From: Kingdonia uniflora
Taxonomy: Eukaryota > Streptophyta > Magnoliopsida > Ranunculales > Circaeasteraceae
Assembly: GCA_014058105.1 (NCBI GenBank)
Contig: JACGCM010002776.1
Coordinates: forward strand, 744,001-808,000
Direction: 5' to 3'
DNA: 64,000 nucleotides
The notes beneath the pieces were generated by a model that saw only the letters and a list, made by a program, of their open reading frames with translations, did no database searches and was not told where the DNA came from. Of this stretch, positions 1 to 13,332 are shown one piece after another. Within the stretch, counting starts at the first letter, position 1. The number at the start of each line of letters is the position of its first letter. A program made the position numbers and the translations under genes.

Positions 1-2919
1 ACTAACGAGTTCGTGAGAGACAGGTGTCTTTGACTGAATAACATTTTTGGGTTTAGCTCGACACACGTTCTCGAGTAGTTCGTGGGGCTGGGTGGAATGT
101 TTGACTGAAGTGTTGTGTGCTGAAATTACGTGAGCCTGAGATGGTGGTAAATCGAACTGAGTGAGCTCGATTATGAGTAAGGTTGAGGAATAAGCCCCTA
201 CAGAAATGACCTCACAAAGAAATATGCCCCTTCACTTGCTGAATAATTTTTCACACCATAAAATTGTAAAACATTTTCAGGGGATATTCTCATCTCCACC
301 TCATTCTCCTCATACAACCTATTCAAACTCTTACAAACATTGATAACCTCCCACATGTTCCCATTCAATTGGACAGGATATGCCCTTATGGTATTCATTA
401 TCCCTTTCGTAATTTTTTTAAATTTTAAAACCACAAAAATCTTTCAAACACATATTAACAATATCACCAATCATCTACTAACCTTCAACGTCTGAAAATG
501 AATCCGAAACAGCGCCAAATCCTTCCTTCACAAGGCTTTTATATAACCACCATCATGACTCAGTCTCTGTAACTTTCTCCTACCTTGATTGCTGATCACT
601 CTCGCCTAATCTCTCATATGAATCTCTATTGCTTTTTCTCTTTCATCTCTCATTATTCTTCAATTTTTTAAAAGTTGATAAATGCATGAATGAGGAAGAT
701 GAAGTATTATTTATAGTTTTTCTCTCTAACTGCTGGCAGTTATTTAGCCTTGTACGAGCTGCCCTCAATTTTGGAACCGGCGTCCCTTCCACAATTAATG
801 TCAGACGTTTTGTACCTTTTCGGTGAAAATACCTTCTATCATTGCCCCCTGCCCTATATTTTAATATATTCTCATCTATCCTACTTAAATCTCTCTCTGA
901 CCTCCCCACACTCATGATTACTCAAAACTTACACGCAATCAAACTTTCTTTGTACTAACACTAGAGACAAAAATCAAAGTTACCTGCTTTTTCTATTCTT
1001 GCTTCTACTACTTGTAGAACTACTGACGTCATTTCTAAAGCTCTCACATTTTAATTTCAAATTTAAATTCACAGCAGTCACAAACAACTTGCAACAAAAG
1101 GGGAACAGATTCAAACATCATTCTAACTACATTTTTGTTATTGTTATTCAAACTCATACAGTTCACTCCCTCACATATAATTACACATAAAAGCATCCCA
1201 GATGTCCTAAGGAGCCACACCTAATCAGTTTGCCTCCAGCAATCCTTACATCTTCCAATTCGATCTTTTCCTTAGCTATTTGCCTCACAGCTTCTTTTCG
1301 AGCTGAAGGCTCCATAATCACTTCCCATAATAGCTCTTCGTAGAAGTGATATCCTAACTCAAGTTTCCTACTCCTCAAATCTAAACCTTCAAACTAGTAT
1401 TCGGACTCTGGCAAGTCAGAATCATAATCTACCAACCTAAAAATCCTCTTTCAAACTTCAGCTATCTTTATCACCAACCGTCCATCAGTAGCTTGATGAA
1501 CTCTCATAGATCGAGTCCTCACCATATTCTCTTTCTTCCTCCTCTTTAAATCATATTTCCCCATATTTATACAATTTTCTAGATCACTCTAAATCCCCCA
1601 TATTCTGTATATGTATTCTATTTTTCCATAATAGGAAACCCTATGATCTTGATACAAAAGTTATTTAAACTTATTTATCCTTATCGACCTCCTTGGATTT
1701 ATCGTATCTCATTTCGAACTTATCTGCCCCCAATACAATATTTCTAGAGAGATCTCCCTAAGCTCGAATTTCTAATTTTTGCAAATTCTATATCATCTAC
1801 AATATTCTCCCCCCATAATTCTAAGTTATTCAATTCGAAACAAATTTGTACACATCTTCTATTTTATAGATACTTTTTTTTACAGCTCAATTGCCAAAAG
1901 ATACTTTCAAATTCGATCTTAAATATTACATTTCATCCTTTAATCACACATATTAGTATTTCTAAAAGATCAATTTCTATCACAAGAGCTAATTCTATCT
2001 ATAAACTCAGAGTTTGAATAAATATTTTTATTAAGCTCAAATATCAATTACAGGTACTTTACAGATAACAAGTCTTTCTGATACTTTACAGATAATAAGT
2101 CTTTCAGGTACTCTAGAGATCACATATCCTTCAGTTCATTCTCAAAATCATATAAGTTTTCAGTTATGTTCCACTCCGATAATCTTCTGAATCAAAGCTA
2201 GACCTGGAAATCAAAAAGCATCCCCCTTTTTCCAAGTTTGAACGAAGTCTAGACATGAAGCCAAAATTTAAATAGAAACTATGGAAGCAAGGACATCAAT
2301 GCTTAAACAACCTCTTCAAACAGATGGTCTTCTTAGTGCCAAGAAACGATAATTGTACATGGGCAGACTTTCAATCTCCATCTCCCCACTCCACTACCAT
2401 TGCCTCGTACTCCGTAATCCCTACCAACAAAGTGTTGGTAGAGATAAAAGGGAGTCCTACCCTAAAATCCAAACCTATGCAGGATACCAGCGATACTACC
2501 TCGCAGTTACACTGGCCCCCAAGTCTATCTCCTCAACCTTGCCCTCCACAAGGATGCGGAAACACCTCCAACGTTGTTCGCATGTCAAGATAACGCGATA
2601 AAATTTTCACATAGAGTAATAGTCTTCCTCAGCTTCAGCCGCTTCTTCTTTCGATATACCGTGATACGTCGGTATAACGAGAATTGGGGTAGGCATCTTC
2701 CAAGATTGATCTTTGAAGTATCTCTACTTGAATCTCTGCATCTCAGCAGAAACATTTTCTTCATAAACCATTCTCCAGGTCTTCACCATTATCACTCAAG
2801 AATTTCAGAGGATTTTTTAACAACAGCGTACTTTGCCAGAATCCAAAGTACAGTTACTACTTATATAACCCTCGTATTTAATGTGCAGGTACGTTTCCAA
2901 ATCAGTCATCATTCAAAAT
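1..2919. other. Unassigned AT-rich region, probably old repeat remnant
   Basis: I recognise no gene here. Open frames are short (up to about 115 codons) and match no family I know, for example 198-434 and 643-915 on the minus strand and 2324-2921 on the plus strand. The only clear structure is a 27-bp tandem repeat at 2052-2132. If the large element at 2925-13455 is removed, this stretch joins directly to 13461-13654, which leads into a purine tract and an LTR at 13655. It may therefore be the decayed internal part of an older plus-strand retroelement. That is inference. Confidence 0.3.
2052..2132. repeat. 27-bp tandem repeat, three copies
   Basis: Three consecutive 27-bp units at 2052-2078, 2079-2105 and 2106-2132 share the pattern actttacagata...agtctttc. 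The third copy has diverged most (actctagagatc). There is no coding frame across it and no sign of function. Confidence 0.8.
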
Positions 2920-2924
2920 AGAAC

Positions 2925-4184
2925 TGATAAAAAGAATTTTGGGGTCCTCTAGAAAAATACCAGCTCAAAGTACGATTGTCGAATTGTAGCACGGATGAGT
3001 GGGGTCGAATCCACAAGGAGGTTTGGGAAAAGAAATACTTTCTAGGCCAAATTACGATTTTATAAGGGATAAATCTAAAAGCAATAAATAAAAGGTAATT
3101 ATAAAACTTAATGAGAGAAAGTTGAGGTTCGAACTTAGCCTCTACCTTTCAAAGCACTAATCAATATTCAACTAGATCCTAATATCTCCACCCCCCATAT
3201 GTTCGTGTTAAGACACATACGATGTTGTATAATAAACTACTAAATCTATGGTCAAGAATTTAGTGGTTATACTTTAAAGTGATGGTGAAGAGTGTCTTAG
3301 AGAATTATCAACTCAACCATGGTTAGGCTTGAAGGAGTTCTTTAATGTTTTCTCTTGTTTAGATCTCTAAATCAAGTCTACGGTTAGTAGCACTTGTTTG
3401 TATCCAAAGTTATCGTACACCAAACCGAAGCTATGGTCAAGCCTTCGATATGATGTACTAACTTATCAATCATGAAGTACTAAGAGAAAACTAATTAGAA
3501 CCTAATTAGTACCAACTAGTGCTCATCCAAGAAGAGGCCTCATCCTAGCCTTAGCTAGGAGATTAGCCGCTCATCTCAGACTTCGTTGCATTAACAACTA
3601 ATAAAGACATTAACAAAAATTAAATATAAGAGAATAGAAGAGACAATTAAATAAAACTAAGAATTTAATTATTTATTCTAAACTTGTTCCAATATGAGAT
3701 TCCCAATTACAATGGGGGGAGGGTTCCTTTTATAGGAGAACGAACCCAAATTTAGAAACTATACATTAAATTCTAAAGAATATTTTTACAATAATATTTT
3801 TTAATATTACAACCAATCACCTAAGATTCTTGCATATAATTCTCTTAAGTGATGTAGAGATCTTTTTTCATTGAAACTCTTGCATATATCTTAAATATAA
3901 AATATCTTCAAGGAACTTGGATGGAATATATTCTTTGATTTTATTTTCCAAGAATATTTGTGTATATATTTCTTCAATCTTGAGACCAAATATATTGTGT
4001 CTTTGGTTTTTTGTACTATGAACTGCTGGAGACACTTTTACTTGACTTTAAGAGCTTGGCTTCAAATATATATCTCCAATAGATACAATCAAACAAACGC
4101 GCATAACTACCCAAAATTAAATATAATGGACGACTAAAATGCATGTTCGGGTATATTAAAAATGTCATAATTACGCGCTCATTA
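2925..4184 (-). repeat. 3' LTR of the large LARD-like element
   Basis: Reads left end TGATAAAAAG to right end CGCTCATTA on the plus strand. It aligns along its length with 9035-10231 plus 13338-13455, including shared blocks such as accaactagtgctcatccaa and caaatatattgtgtctttgg. The right terminus has lost the canonical CA (CATTA against CATCA in the other copy). A TATA-like ttttatagg lies near 3730. Confidence 0.85.
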
Positions 4185-5934
4185 AATACCCCTAAACTTG
4201 TCTTTTGCTCGTTCCAAGTAAAATAAAATATTGGCCACTTTCACAGGGAGCGCGATTGCATTTAGCATATGCAGCAAGCTGTTAAACCTCTAGGTTTAGC
4301 GTGGTGGACGAGTGTTGTCCCGTGAGGGCTTGCAGTGACTATACCCACAAAAGTCAATAAAAACATTTTAAACAATTCTAGAATACACATGACTCATTTC
4401 ATGTGAACTTATCCTTACTTAGTTGTGACAAAAATATGCCGATGAGAAATCCTTAAACCTGCTAATTCTCCCAAGTATACTAAAGAATATTTTAAGCTTA
4501 TCCGAAACAAGATGTATTACCTCAAGATTAGAAAGAGATTCAAGTATTTTTCTTTAACAATATTTGATTGTACAGTAAAAATAGTTTTGTCACCTAATTC
4601 ATTGTCTAGAATAATTTACTCAATTTTTTGGTAGTCTAGTTTTTACTGGAATACATTCAACGGTCTGTTCGACAAGTGCCTTAGTCAATTCGTCTTCTTA
4701 GATTTTTTTCTTTTCTTTTCTTTTGAAAGCCTTTTCTTATTAAGTACATTATTTCTTAGTGAAATCTCCATAGCAAGAAATTTTCGGCCGACAATCCACG
4801 CCAGTCGGCTAAAGTTGCCAGGGTATGGTGCCCCATCATGACCTAAACTCAGGATTCTCACAAGTAATATTTTATTGTGCTCCTTTTACATAGTTCATGG
4901 TTAAACTCGAGTTTGGTGATAATTATTCCTCTTTCAGTTCTTATTCATACGAGTAGTCTTGCAGCGTGAAAGTTTTCAAAACACATTTGGCTTATAATTT
5001 TTTTCTTAGGAATGAGCTTATTCTTAGGCAGTTGTCTCCCATATAATAAATTATTCCTAACATAAATGCTAAATTTCCCTTAAACATAGCAAAAATCGAT
5101 TAAAAGTATTAATTGCAAAACTACGGTGAAGTACATGTTTTCAAAATATGCCAAGCTAACTTAAATTAGTCGCTAATAAAAAGATAGTACATCTGGCTTA
5201 AGATAGTTTAAATATTCTAGTGTATACTTGGCACAATTTAAAAATTTAGGCTTTTCTATAATATTTATGTCAAGGTAAAATCAGTTTAAGTGTTTGGAAA
5301 TTCGTTAAAAATATATCATAAATTGTCAAAGTGCCATTATTTCACTTTTCTTCAAAAATTATTTAAAGAAATGGTTTCCTACCCCCAAACTTAAATGAAA
5401 CACTACCCTCAATGTTTGAGAGCATAAAAAAAATGGAGGATAAAAACTAAAATTTCTCACATGAATGTGTTATGGACTTCCTCCCAAGAAGCGTTAAGTT
5501 TACCATCTTCAGCCAGACGAATGTACCCCCAAACTTAAAATTTTCAATATGACTGGAAGGGTACGAAGTTGAAAAAGTGATGTACTATCCTGGTTGCAAA
5601 TTCTTTTTCAAAAACCAGATAACGTATGAATGACAATCATCAATATTAGCCCTTAATTGGGTAGATATATTCCGTAAAAACCAAAGAGAGTTCAAAACTA
5701 ATTCTATATGAAATTTTTTTTTCTAAAAACTTTGTCTATCATTTGATGATTCCAAGTTAAATTTTTTAGAAAAATCAAGAAAAACCATATTTTCCAAGAT
5801 AAAACAAACACATACCCAGGGAACATATTTTCCTATAGAATTTTCAATTTAATCATATGATTACTACGTGTTGCAGTAAATAATAAGATTGGTATACAAG
5901 TATTTTCCCCTAAAAATATACTATATTCAAAACT

Positions 5935-6465
5935 CTATTTTCCGGAAAAGATATTTTCTTTGAAAATTCTCAAAACCCCCATATTATCGTTGATATTCCA
6001 AAAAATGTGATAGGTGGTTCTGATAAAGCAAGTCCGCGAGCCATCCCCAAAATTATAATATTTCAAAAAGATGTTTTCTTTTAGCAGAAGAAAAACTATA
6101 TAACATATTTGTGGATGTGGGGATCGGGGAATAATTGACTCTAACAAACATTTAAAATTTGTATGTCTAAAATCACAACTTATCTCAAGGGACTCATCCT
6201 GACCATTAACGTTTTCAGATGCTAATGATTGTACCATTTCACAAATTTAAGGTTCATTTGACTCCTCAAAGTAATTAAAACATTCATCAACAAAAATACA
6301 ATAAGAGTTATCTCCATAGAAGTCCTCAAAATCTTTTATGCTAATGGTACCCCCATTAGGCTTAGGCGATGAAGGTATGGATTCAAGAAAGAGAGATGAA
6401 GAAGGTGACATTGGTTGGGATAATGATGGAGCTCGTATTTTCTCAAGAATCGATGTTGAATTCAC
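5935..6465 (-). pseudogene. Possible gag-region remnant in the LARD-like element
   Basis: Two short frames (6465-6247 and 6237-5935) lie in the same phase, separated by one stop and three codons, giving about 176 codons. The first part is acidic and serine/proline-rich, with the segment FVDECFNYFEESNEP. I do not recognise a domain. Position inside the internal region and strand agreement with the element suggest a degraded structural polyprotein. A chance frame in AT-rich DNA cannot be excluded. Confidence 0.25.
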
Positions 6466-7776
6466 ACTTCCAGAAAATTTGTCATCATCCTCATCGTCTG
6501 AGAAAATTTGTCATCATACTCACTTTCTATCATAATATCATTTGTGAATTGGTGGTGCTCTATCGGTGAAAAGATGGATAATGACATCGGTGGTTAAATG
6601 TTGAGGGCAGAATTAGGAAGTGATTGAGAAAAAAATTTATTGAACATGTTAACGGCTTCTTTTAGAGCTTCTTGTGACATAGGATCGTCGACCTTAAAAT
6701 GTTCATCTTCTAAATCTGTCTCGTAATATGGTTTCCATTCACCCCACGATGAAAATATTTCTTGATTAAGCTTGAATTCATTATTTTCTAAATCACAAGG
6801 GAATTTAACTCCAACTTGTTCTTCTTCATTGCTTGGAAATTTTTAGTGCTCTATTTCATTCTACGTGGTTGATAACTGAGTTAACTAAGTCTCTAACCTA
6901 GAAAAAGATTTGGTCGTACAAGTTTGATTCACTAAAGTCTATTTTTGGAATTACATCATTTGTTACTGAAATTGCAATGTGACTTTCCATTGATTGTTAC
7001 ATGAAGAGAGAAATGGTATCTTCCAAAGATGGTTTGAGTAGAGTGGGTGGGAACTGTTTGGATGACTGAAAGGATTGCTGAGACTGCATAGAGGAATGAG
7101 GTAGGAAAGGTTCCACGTATTGAGATTTTTGGCAATCCCATGATTAAAAATGATTTTGAGGATATTGTGTGATGTCAAAATGTAAGCTATATGAATTCCA
7201 ATGTCCTTGCATGTATGACATTTTACAATTAAATTAACACCTAATAAATAAAAGTAATCAAGCCTAAAACTCTAGCACTTTAATGATTTTTAAGAAGTAA
7301 TAAGTAGATCTCCCCTATAATCTTCTATGTTCCCAAAATGGTAGGATGGTCAAAGGCTTCAGTTCTTATACTCCCATGCATCACTGTGTTAGTACTAGCT
7401 TAGAGTAGATGTTTAGTTCTCACACCCGAACGAGTCGACTTATCGTACGTCAGTACTTGAAATGGTGACGTCGCAAACCTACAACCAGTATTTTGGAGCG
7501 CTAGGCTAGGGCTGCATTCTACGATCCCGTGGTTGTACCCCAGTCCGGTATAACCAGTTTTTACCTTTACTAATGTTGGAATGGAAAAAAATTTAAACAC
7601 GTTAATAGGTCAATTCAGCCACAACAAATATTTTATTAGAGCAGCGTGTATTTGCAGAGTCAGCAAGAATTTATGTTCCTAGTGCCGGGGCAGAGCGGAT
7701 ATGATCCCCTTCCAGATGTCAAGTTTTGAGAGAAATACCAACCTATGGGAAGTGTTTCCCGGTGTAGCTGTGGCCG

Positions 7777-7842
7777 CCCCTTCACTTAAGGGGCGAAAGA
7801 AGGAAATTACCCCTTCACTTAGGGGGCAAAAAGAAGGATGGA
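7777..7842. repeat. 33-bp direct duplication
   Basis: The block ccccttcacttaaggggcg and a following purine run is repeated immediately (second copy from 7810, ccccttcacttagggggc). The two units are adjacent and differ at a few bases, consistent with replication slippage. Confidence 0.7.
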
Positions 7843-8696
7843 GGTGCTGATGCTTTGAGCCTTGCGTATTTTCCGTCCCCGCACTTTTTCACTTTGTAAG
7901 GCCAAGCTCCTCCTTTAAACTACAACTACAATGTCATGTGAATGCCAAATATATGCCAATTAGAAATAGAGGAAATGGTTATGGTACAGATAGAAAAGAT
8001 TTAGCATGCACACTAACACTATTATCAATTGTCAAGTCCAATAAATTATCAAAATTTGTCAACACAAGCAGTACCCAACACCACTGGTTAAAAACACTTT
8101 TGGAATTCTTTGCCTGGACAAGAATAGATGTGGCTATGATAATACACTTCAATGCTCTAACAAGGAATTACTAACTTAGATGACGTAAAGAAGTTGCAAA
8201 ATATTCTCAAAGAAAGCAATAGAACAATAATCCAAACCAAGCACTTGAGTTTCCTTAAGCACCAAACGAATAATGTGCTCAAAAATTACTTGGTTGTGTC
8301 GAGATAAATATGTGAAGTAGTATCATGCAGCCAAATGATATGTACAAAATTTCGTGCAAATACAAAATTTTAGGAGGTGCAAAGAGATGAGATTGGTGTA
8401 CCAGCACCTTCCTTAAGCACCAACTTACTGATATAGTCTTAAAGTTCTTTATTCTTGCACACCAATCACCAAAATAATGTAGCAAGCACCTTCATGTGTG
8501 GATTAAGCACAACCAAACATGTACACAGATTCATAAAAGTATGTAGGTCTAATACTTACTGTTTCAACCAACTAGACATGAGAAATTTAAAATAAACCCA
8601 ACACTTTAAGGAAGAAAGATGTGTTGTATCCACTCCTACACTCATCCAAACATTGGTACTACTATACCCGAGCTTCTGAAACACGATTGTAAAGTA

Positions 8697-8815
8697 GACG
8701 TTGGTAACAATGACCTCACGTAAATAAGCTATAGTACCAAACCTCATAATCAAAATAGATGTTGGTAACAATGACCCACGCACTCAAACAAAATAGCTAC
8801 TGTAGCGCCAAAAGC
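8697..8815. repeat. About 60-bp imperfect direct duplication
   Basis: gttggtaacaatgacc occurs at about 8700 and again at about 8761, each followed by cacg and a caaa/aatagct segment. The copies are diverged in their second halves. No coding potential is evident. Confidence 0.55.
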
Positions 8816-8994
8816 CATAACTATTTTTATTTTATTTTAAAAAGAAAAATAGAAACACTTAAAATAGCATTACCAGCCCACTATACTACAACTTACTAAG
8901 CAAGGAATTTATAACTCATTGGTAAGATATGGACGATATTAGAAAGAATTAACAAAGAAAATTCGGTATTAGAAAGAATAATCTTCAGCGATGC

Positions 8995-9014
8995 CTCCCC
9001 GGCAACGACGCCAG
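8995..9014 (-). other. Degenerate primer-binding site of the LARD-like element
   Basis: Read on the minus strand this is TGGCGTCGTTGCCGGGGA, one substitution from TGGCGCCGTTGCCGGGGA, the primer-binding-site block I know from Tat/Athila-type gypsy elements. It lies about 20 bp from the TGATAAG terminus of the right LTR, as expected for a 5' LTR in minus orientation. Confidence 0.65.
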
Positions 9015-10231
9015 AGGAATTTTCTTGGCCGAATTGATAAGAAGAATAATCTTCAATGATGAGTGGGATCAAATCCAATTTGACAAGAAATACCCACTCA
9101 ACAATTGTACAATCTGGCAAAATACCCACTCAAAGTACAATTGTCAAATTGTAGTACGGATGAGTGGGATCAAATCCAAAAGAAGGGTTGGGAAAAGAAT
9201 TACTTTCTAGGCTGAATTACGATTTTATAAGAGATAAATCTAAAAGCAATAAATAAAAGCTAATTATAAAATGTATTAAGAGAAGGCTAAGGTTCAAACT
9301 TGGCCTCTACCTTTCAAAGCACTAATCAATATTCAACTAGATCCTAATATCTCCACCCATCATATGTTCATGTTAAGATACATACGGTGTTGCAAAATAA
9401 ATAACTAAATCAATGGTCAAGCATTTAGTGGTTATACTTTTAAGTGATGGTGAAGAATGTCTTAGAGAATTATCAACTCAGCCATGGCTAGGCTTGAGTG
9501 AGCTCTCTAGTGTTTTCTCTTATTTAGATCTCCAAATTAAGTCTATGGTTTGTAGTACTTGCTTGTATCTAAAGTTATCGTACACCAAGCCGAAGCTATG
9601 GTCAAGCCTTCGATATGATGCACTAACTTATCAATCATGAAGTACAAAAAAAAAACTATTAAGAACCTAATTAATACCAACTATTGCTCATCCAAGAAGA
9701 TGCCTAATCCTAGCCTTAGCTAGGAGATTAGCCGCTCATCTCAGACTTTATCGCATTAACAACTAATGAAGACATTAACAAATATTAAACAAAAGAGATG
9801 AGAAGTGACAATTAAATAAAACTAAGACTTTAATTATTTATTTTAAACTTGCTCCAATATGAGATGCCCAATTACAATGGAGGGAGGGTTTCTTTTATAG
9901 GTGAAGGAACCCAAATTTAGAAATTATACATTAAAATCTAAAGAAATTTTTTACAATAATATCTTTTAATATTAAAACCAATCACCTATGATTCTTGCAT
10001 ATAATTCCCTTATGTGATGTAGAGATCTTTCTTCATAGAAACTCTTGCATATATTTTTAATATAAAATATCTTAAAGGATCTTGGATGCAATATATTCTT
10101 TGATTTTATTCTCCAAGAATATTTATGTATATATTTGTTCAATCTTGAGACCAAATATATTGTGTCTTTGGCTTTTTGTGCTATGAACTGCTGGAGACAC
10201 TTTTACTTGACTTTAAGTGCTTGGATTCAGA

Positions 10232-10719
10232 TGTTCCAGGAGGATCTAGAGTATTTAAAGATTTGTCAAAGTCGTTCGAACGACGTTGAGTGTCGTTCAA
10301 ACGAGTTGACATGTCTTTTGGAATTTTGGCCCAGAGCCATATTTTCGTTCGAATGAGTTTGGTTTCGTTCGAATGACCATGCAAGTTTTTAGGGCTTTAG
10401 ACCAATTAGTTGTAAAGTCATTCGAACGACTCCATAGTTCGTTTGAATGACTCTGGCGGTGTTTTTGATTCTCAGGCATTGTTTTGCCTCGAGATGCGTT
10501 CTACTTTAAAAATTTGAGTTCCCTCTATATAAAGGGGTCTTAGGTTATCTTTTTTTTCTTACGTTAGATCTAAAAGAGTTTTGAGAGAATCCTAGGTTTT
10601 GGAGTGATTCATTATAATCTACTTCGATTTTTTTAAGCAATTAAAGCTTTATTTTTTCCAATTGGTATTTTTAGTGCTTTCTCTACTAACTAAAAGCTTC
10701 TCAATCGTATTGTGGATTA
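10232..10719 (+). repeat. 5' LTR of gypsy derivative copy 1
   Basis: 488 bp, TGTTCCAGGAGG to GTGGATTA. A TATA box, ctatataaagg, is at 10524-10534. The upstream half carries several forms of the palindrome gtcgttcgaacgac (10271-10284 intact; further CpG-decayed forms up to about 10450) and the block gaattttggcccagagcc. The terminus is TA rather than CA. Confidence 0.85.
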
Positions 10720-10768
10720 TGTGGTATCAGTTTTTTAGTTTCGATTCTCGAGGGGTTGATTGTGGTTT

Positions 10769-12915
10769 ATGGTCTCTACACGTGACCGTCTCAAGCAAAC
10801 AAAGGAGAAGCTAGTGAATCCGTTGAAGATCCATCACAAACCTAATTCGAATAAGAAGGACGATTTGGAGATGGGCGATTCCAATGATCGACTCACGACT
10901 TTGGAAATGATAGTTTTCTGCCTAACTTCTACTGTAGGGGATTTAGTTGCACAATTGCTTCTCACGAACCTTGCGAAGTCTTCCGCTTTGGGGAAATGGC
11001 AAGGCCGCTCGAAGAAGAAAGGGGTTATGGAGGGGTATGGTGACAACCGTACTACGGAGAACGATAGTGATTCTAGTGATGCCATATCCAACGAAGAGAG
11101 ATTGGTTATTGGTAAGCCTACGAATCCTATACTTAATCTTCATATTGGCTTTAAGATTGAAATTTCGGCATTCGACGGTTCGATCGATGTTGAGATACTG
11201 GATAACTTAGGTTAGAAACTTATTTTTAAGTTTTCGAATACTCCAATGCTTAACAAATTTTCTTTAGTATATTGAAATTCGCAAGTCGTGTACTCACGTG
11301 GTGGAAATCTTATCAGAAACGCGACGATGTAGGAGATTTGGGTTGGAAAGAATTCAAGGTTTTAGTGCGAAAGCAGTTTTATCTGATTAGGTATGAGCAA
11401 GAGATATGATATAAATGGCACAATTTATGCTAAAAGTTTGAGCAATCCATACAGGAGTACACTACGGCATTCCATAACCAAACTTTGGTTGTGGATATTG
11501 ATGTGGATGCGTATGAGGTGTTCATGAAGTACACGAGGGGTTTGTCAGAGTCAATTAGGAGAGAGTTGAAACTCTTTATTGTGGCCAATATCGAGGACCC
11601 TACCATGAAGGCAATTGCCATTTAAGGCAAGTACATGAAATGTGACAAAGAAGACGGCAAGATCAAGTCGGAGTACAAGTCTAGTTTAAAAAATGAGCAT
11701 AAGGGAGAGGCCAAAAGAGAGGAGTCTTCGTCCAATGAATTTTATTGTAATCATTGTAAGGCTAGTGGGCATCTTTTCGATCATTGTTGGAAACTTTACC
11801 CAGAGCTTAGGCCGAAGGAGGAGAAGCGCAATAAAGAGAAATGTGTACTAGTCACTGAGGTTATTGACCTTCCGGATTTAGATAAACCGAATCCTAAGCT
11901 TACACTCACTTATGTTTCAGCAGACTTTGGCTACCGAAGAGGAGAGTCGGGTAGAGCTTTTTCATGTTAGTATTCAAGTAAAGCAGAGTTTAGTCAACGC
12001 TATTATGGATCCGGGTAGTCAGAAAAATTTGATTTCTAAGACGTTGGTGAAGAAGATGGATTTGACGACTACAGCTCATCCTAAGCCGTATGGTTTAGGG
12101 TAGATTTAGAAAGGTGTGGATGTGATGATCACGAAGTAGTATATATTCAAGTTTGTGATTTCTGAGAAGTTTATTGATGAGGTGGCTTATGAGGTGGCCC
12201 CTTTGGATGTGTGTCAGATAATCTTGGGTTGCCCTTATCTTTGGGACCGAGATGTGATTCATTACCGTAGAGCTCGCAAGTATCGTCTTGTGAAGGAGGG
12301 ATTGAAGTTCCATATCAATTCTTGTAAGAAGCTTATCACTACGTCAAATTTGGTAATGACAACTCAGGTGAAGCAGTTGGTTAATGCGAGCAGAAATTTT
12401 GTGTTAATGGTGCGACCGGTTCAGGAGGGTACATCGGCTCAAGTGTTGTCTCCAATGATAATGTTTTTTAAGTAACAAGCCAATTTGGGGAAGTTGTAAG
12501 TGGAGGTTGTGGTACATACTGATCATAAACCGTTCTAATGTTTAGCTACACAATCCAAGCTACAGCAAGCTCGCCAGATGAAGTAGATATCGTATCTCCA
12601 ACAATTTTCCTTGATTATACAGTTTAAGAAGGGAGTGATCCACAAAGTAGCTGATAAGTTATCTTGACCCCCATTACCAACTACTTCCGCTATGTTGGTT
12701 TCTATGCAAATATAACCTTTTATTACCTCAGGATATGATGATCCTAAGGGGCGTAGCGTGCTTCGCCGAAAGTTGTTGCCAGGCAAGACATGTGTTCGCT
12801 TTGATTCGTTTTGTGTTGGGAAGAAGGATTAGCTACCTCGCGCGTCAAAGTGGTATAGCAGGGTAATGAGCAACGCTTCATTCCCACCACTCCAGTTCCA
12901 GATTGGGCAGGAGCT
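10769..12915 (+). pseudogene. Decayed gypsy gag-protease-RNase H polyprotein, copy 1
   Basis: Fragments appear in colinear order across several frames. Gag N-terminal part (MVSTRDRLKQ, from 10769); a gag zinc knuckle of the form C-x2-C-x3-G-H-x4-C at about 11746-11790 (CNHCKASGHLFDHC); an aspartic protease segment around DPGSQKNLIS near 12010; the protease C-terminal part to 12330; then directly an RNase H piece beginning VVHTDHKPF near 12510; and a tail resembling the end of the polyprotein (about 12790-12915). The region that should encode reverse transcriptase is absent between the protease and RNase H parts, and the integrase core is absent after them. Multiple stops and frameshifts make it non-functional. 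Confidence 0.8.
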
Positions 12916-12939
12916 CAAGGCTTCTAAAGGGGGGAGCCA

Positions 12940-13332
12940 TGATCCAGGAGGATCTAGAGTATTTGAAGATTTGTCAAAGTCGTTTGAACGAGTTGACATG
13001 TCCTCTGGAATTTTGGCCCAGAGCCATATTTTTGTTCGAACGACTCTTTAGTTCGTTTGAACAACTCTGGCGGTGTTTTTGATTCTCAGGAATTATTTTG
13101 CCTCGAGATGCATTCTATTTTGTAATTTTGAGTTCCCTCTATATAAAGGGGACTTTGGTTATCTTTTTTTCTCATGTTAGATCTGAAAGAGTTCTGAGAG
13201 AAGCCTAGGGTTTTGGAGTGATTCATTGTAATCTACTTCATTTTTTTAAGCAATTGAAGCTTTATTTTTCCCAATTTGTATTCTTCGTATTTTCTCTACT
13301 AACTAAAAACTTCTCAATCGTATTGTGGATTA
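12940..13332 (+). repeat. 3' LTR of gypsy derivative copy 1
   Basis: TGATCCAGGAGG to GTGGATTA, about 393 bp. It is shorter than the 5' copy by roughly 95 bp, mainly in the palindrome-rich part: one gtcgttcgaacgac-gttgagt segment and a later ttcgttcgaatgag segment are missing. The TATA region (ctatataaagggg, near 13141) is kept. Confidence 0.85.

Larger units (their letters stand above)
4185..8994 (-). other. Internal region of the LARD-like element, largely non-coding
   Basis: About 4.8 kb between the two LTRs. The part adjoining the 3' LTR (4185-4300, read on minus) has the form of a gypsy 3' untranslated end, with an acgagcaaaagacaagttta block followed by a G-rich tract. I find no zinc knuckle, protease, reverse transcriptase or integrase signature in either strand. 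Short frames at 5935-6465 and 6956-7178 on the minus strand are the longest candidates for gag remnants. Two small direct duplications (7777 and 8697) lie within it. Confidence 0.6.
10232..13332 (+). mobile_element. Small non-autonomous Ty3/gypsy derivative, copy 1
   Basis: LTRs at 10232-10719 and 12940-13332 flank a decayed gag-protease-RNase H reading region. The 5-bp target is tcaga on the left and tcaaa on the right, one mismatch. After the 5' LTR comes TGGTATCAG, the start of an initiator-Met tRNA primer site. Before the 3' LTR is a polypurine tract (aaaggggggagcca). Reverse transcriptase and the integrase core are missing. A close relative with the same missing parts lies at 26567-30003, so this architecture is probably a family trait rather than a private deletion. 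Confidence 0.88.

Noticed and set aside
10271..10284. The TTCGAA palindrome as a classical heat-shock element
   Set aside because: Heat-shock elements need TTC and GAA separated by two bases (TTCnnGAA). Here TTC and GAA abut, so the consensus is not met.
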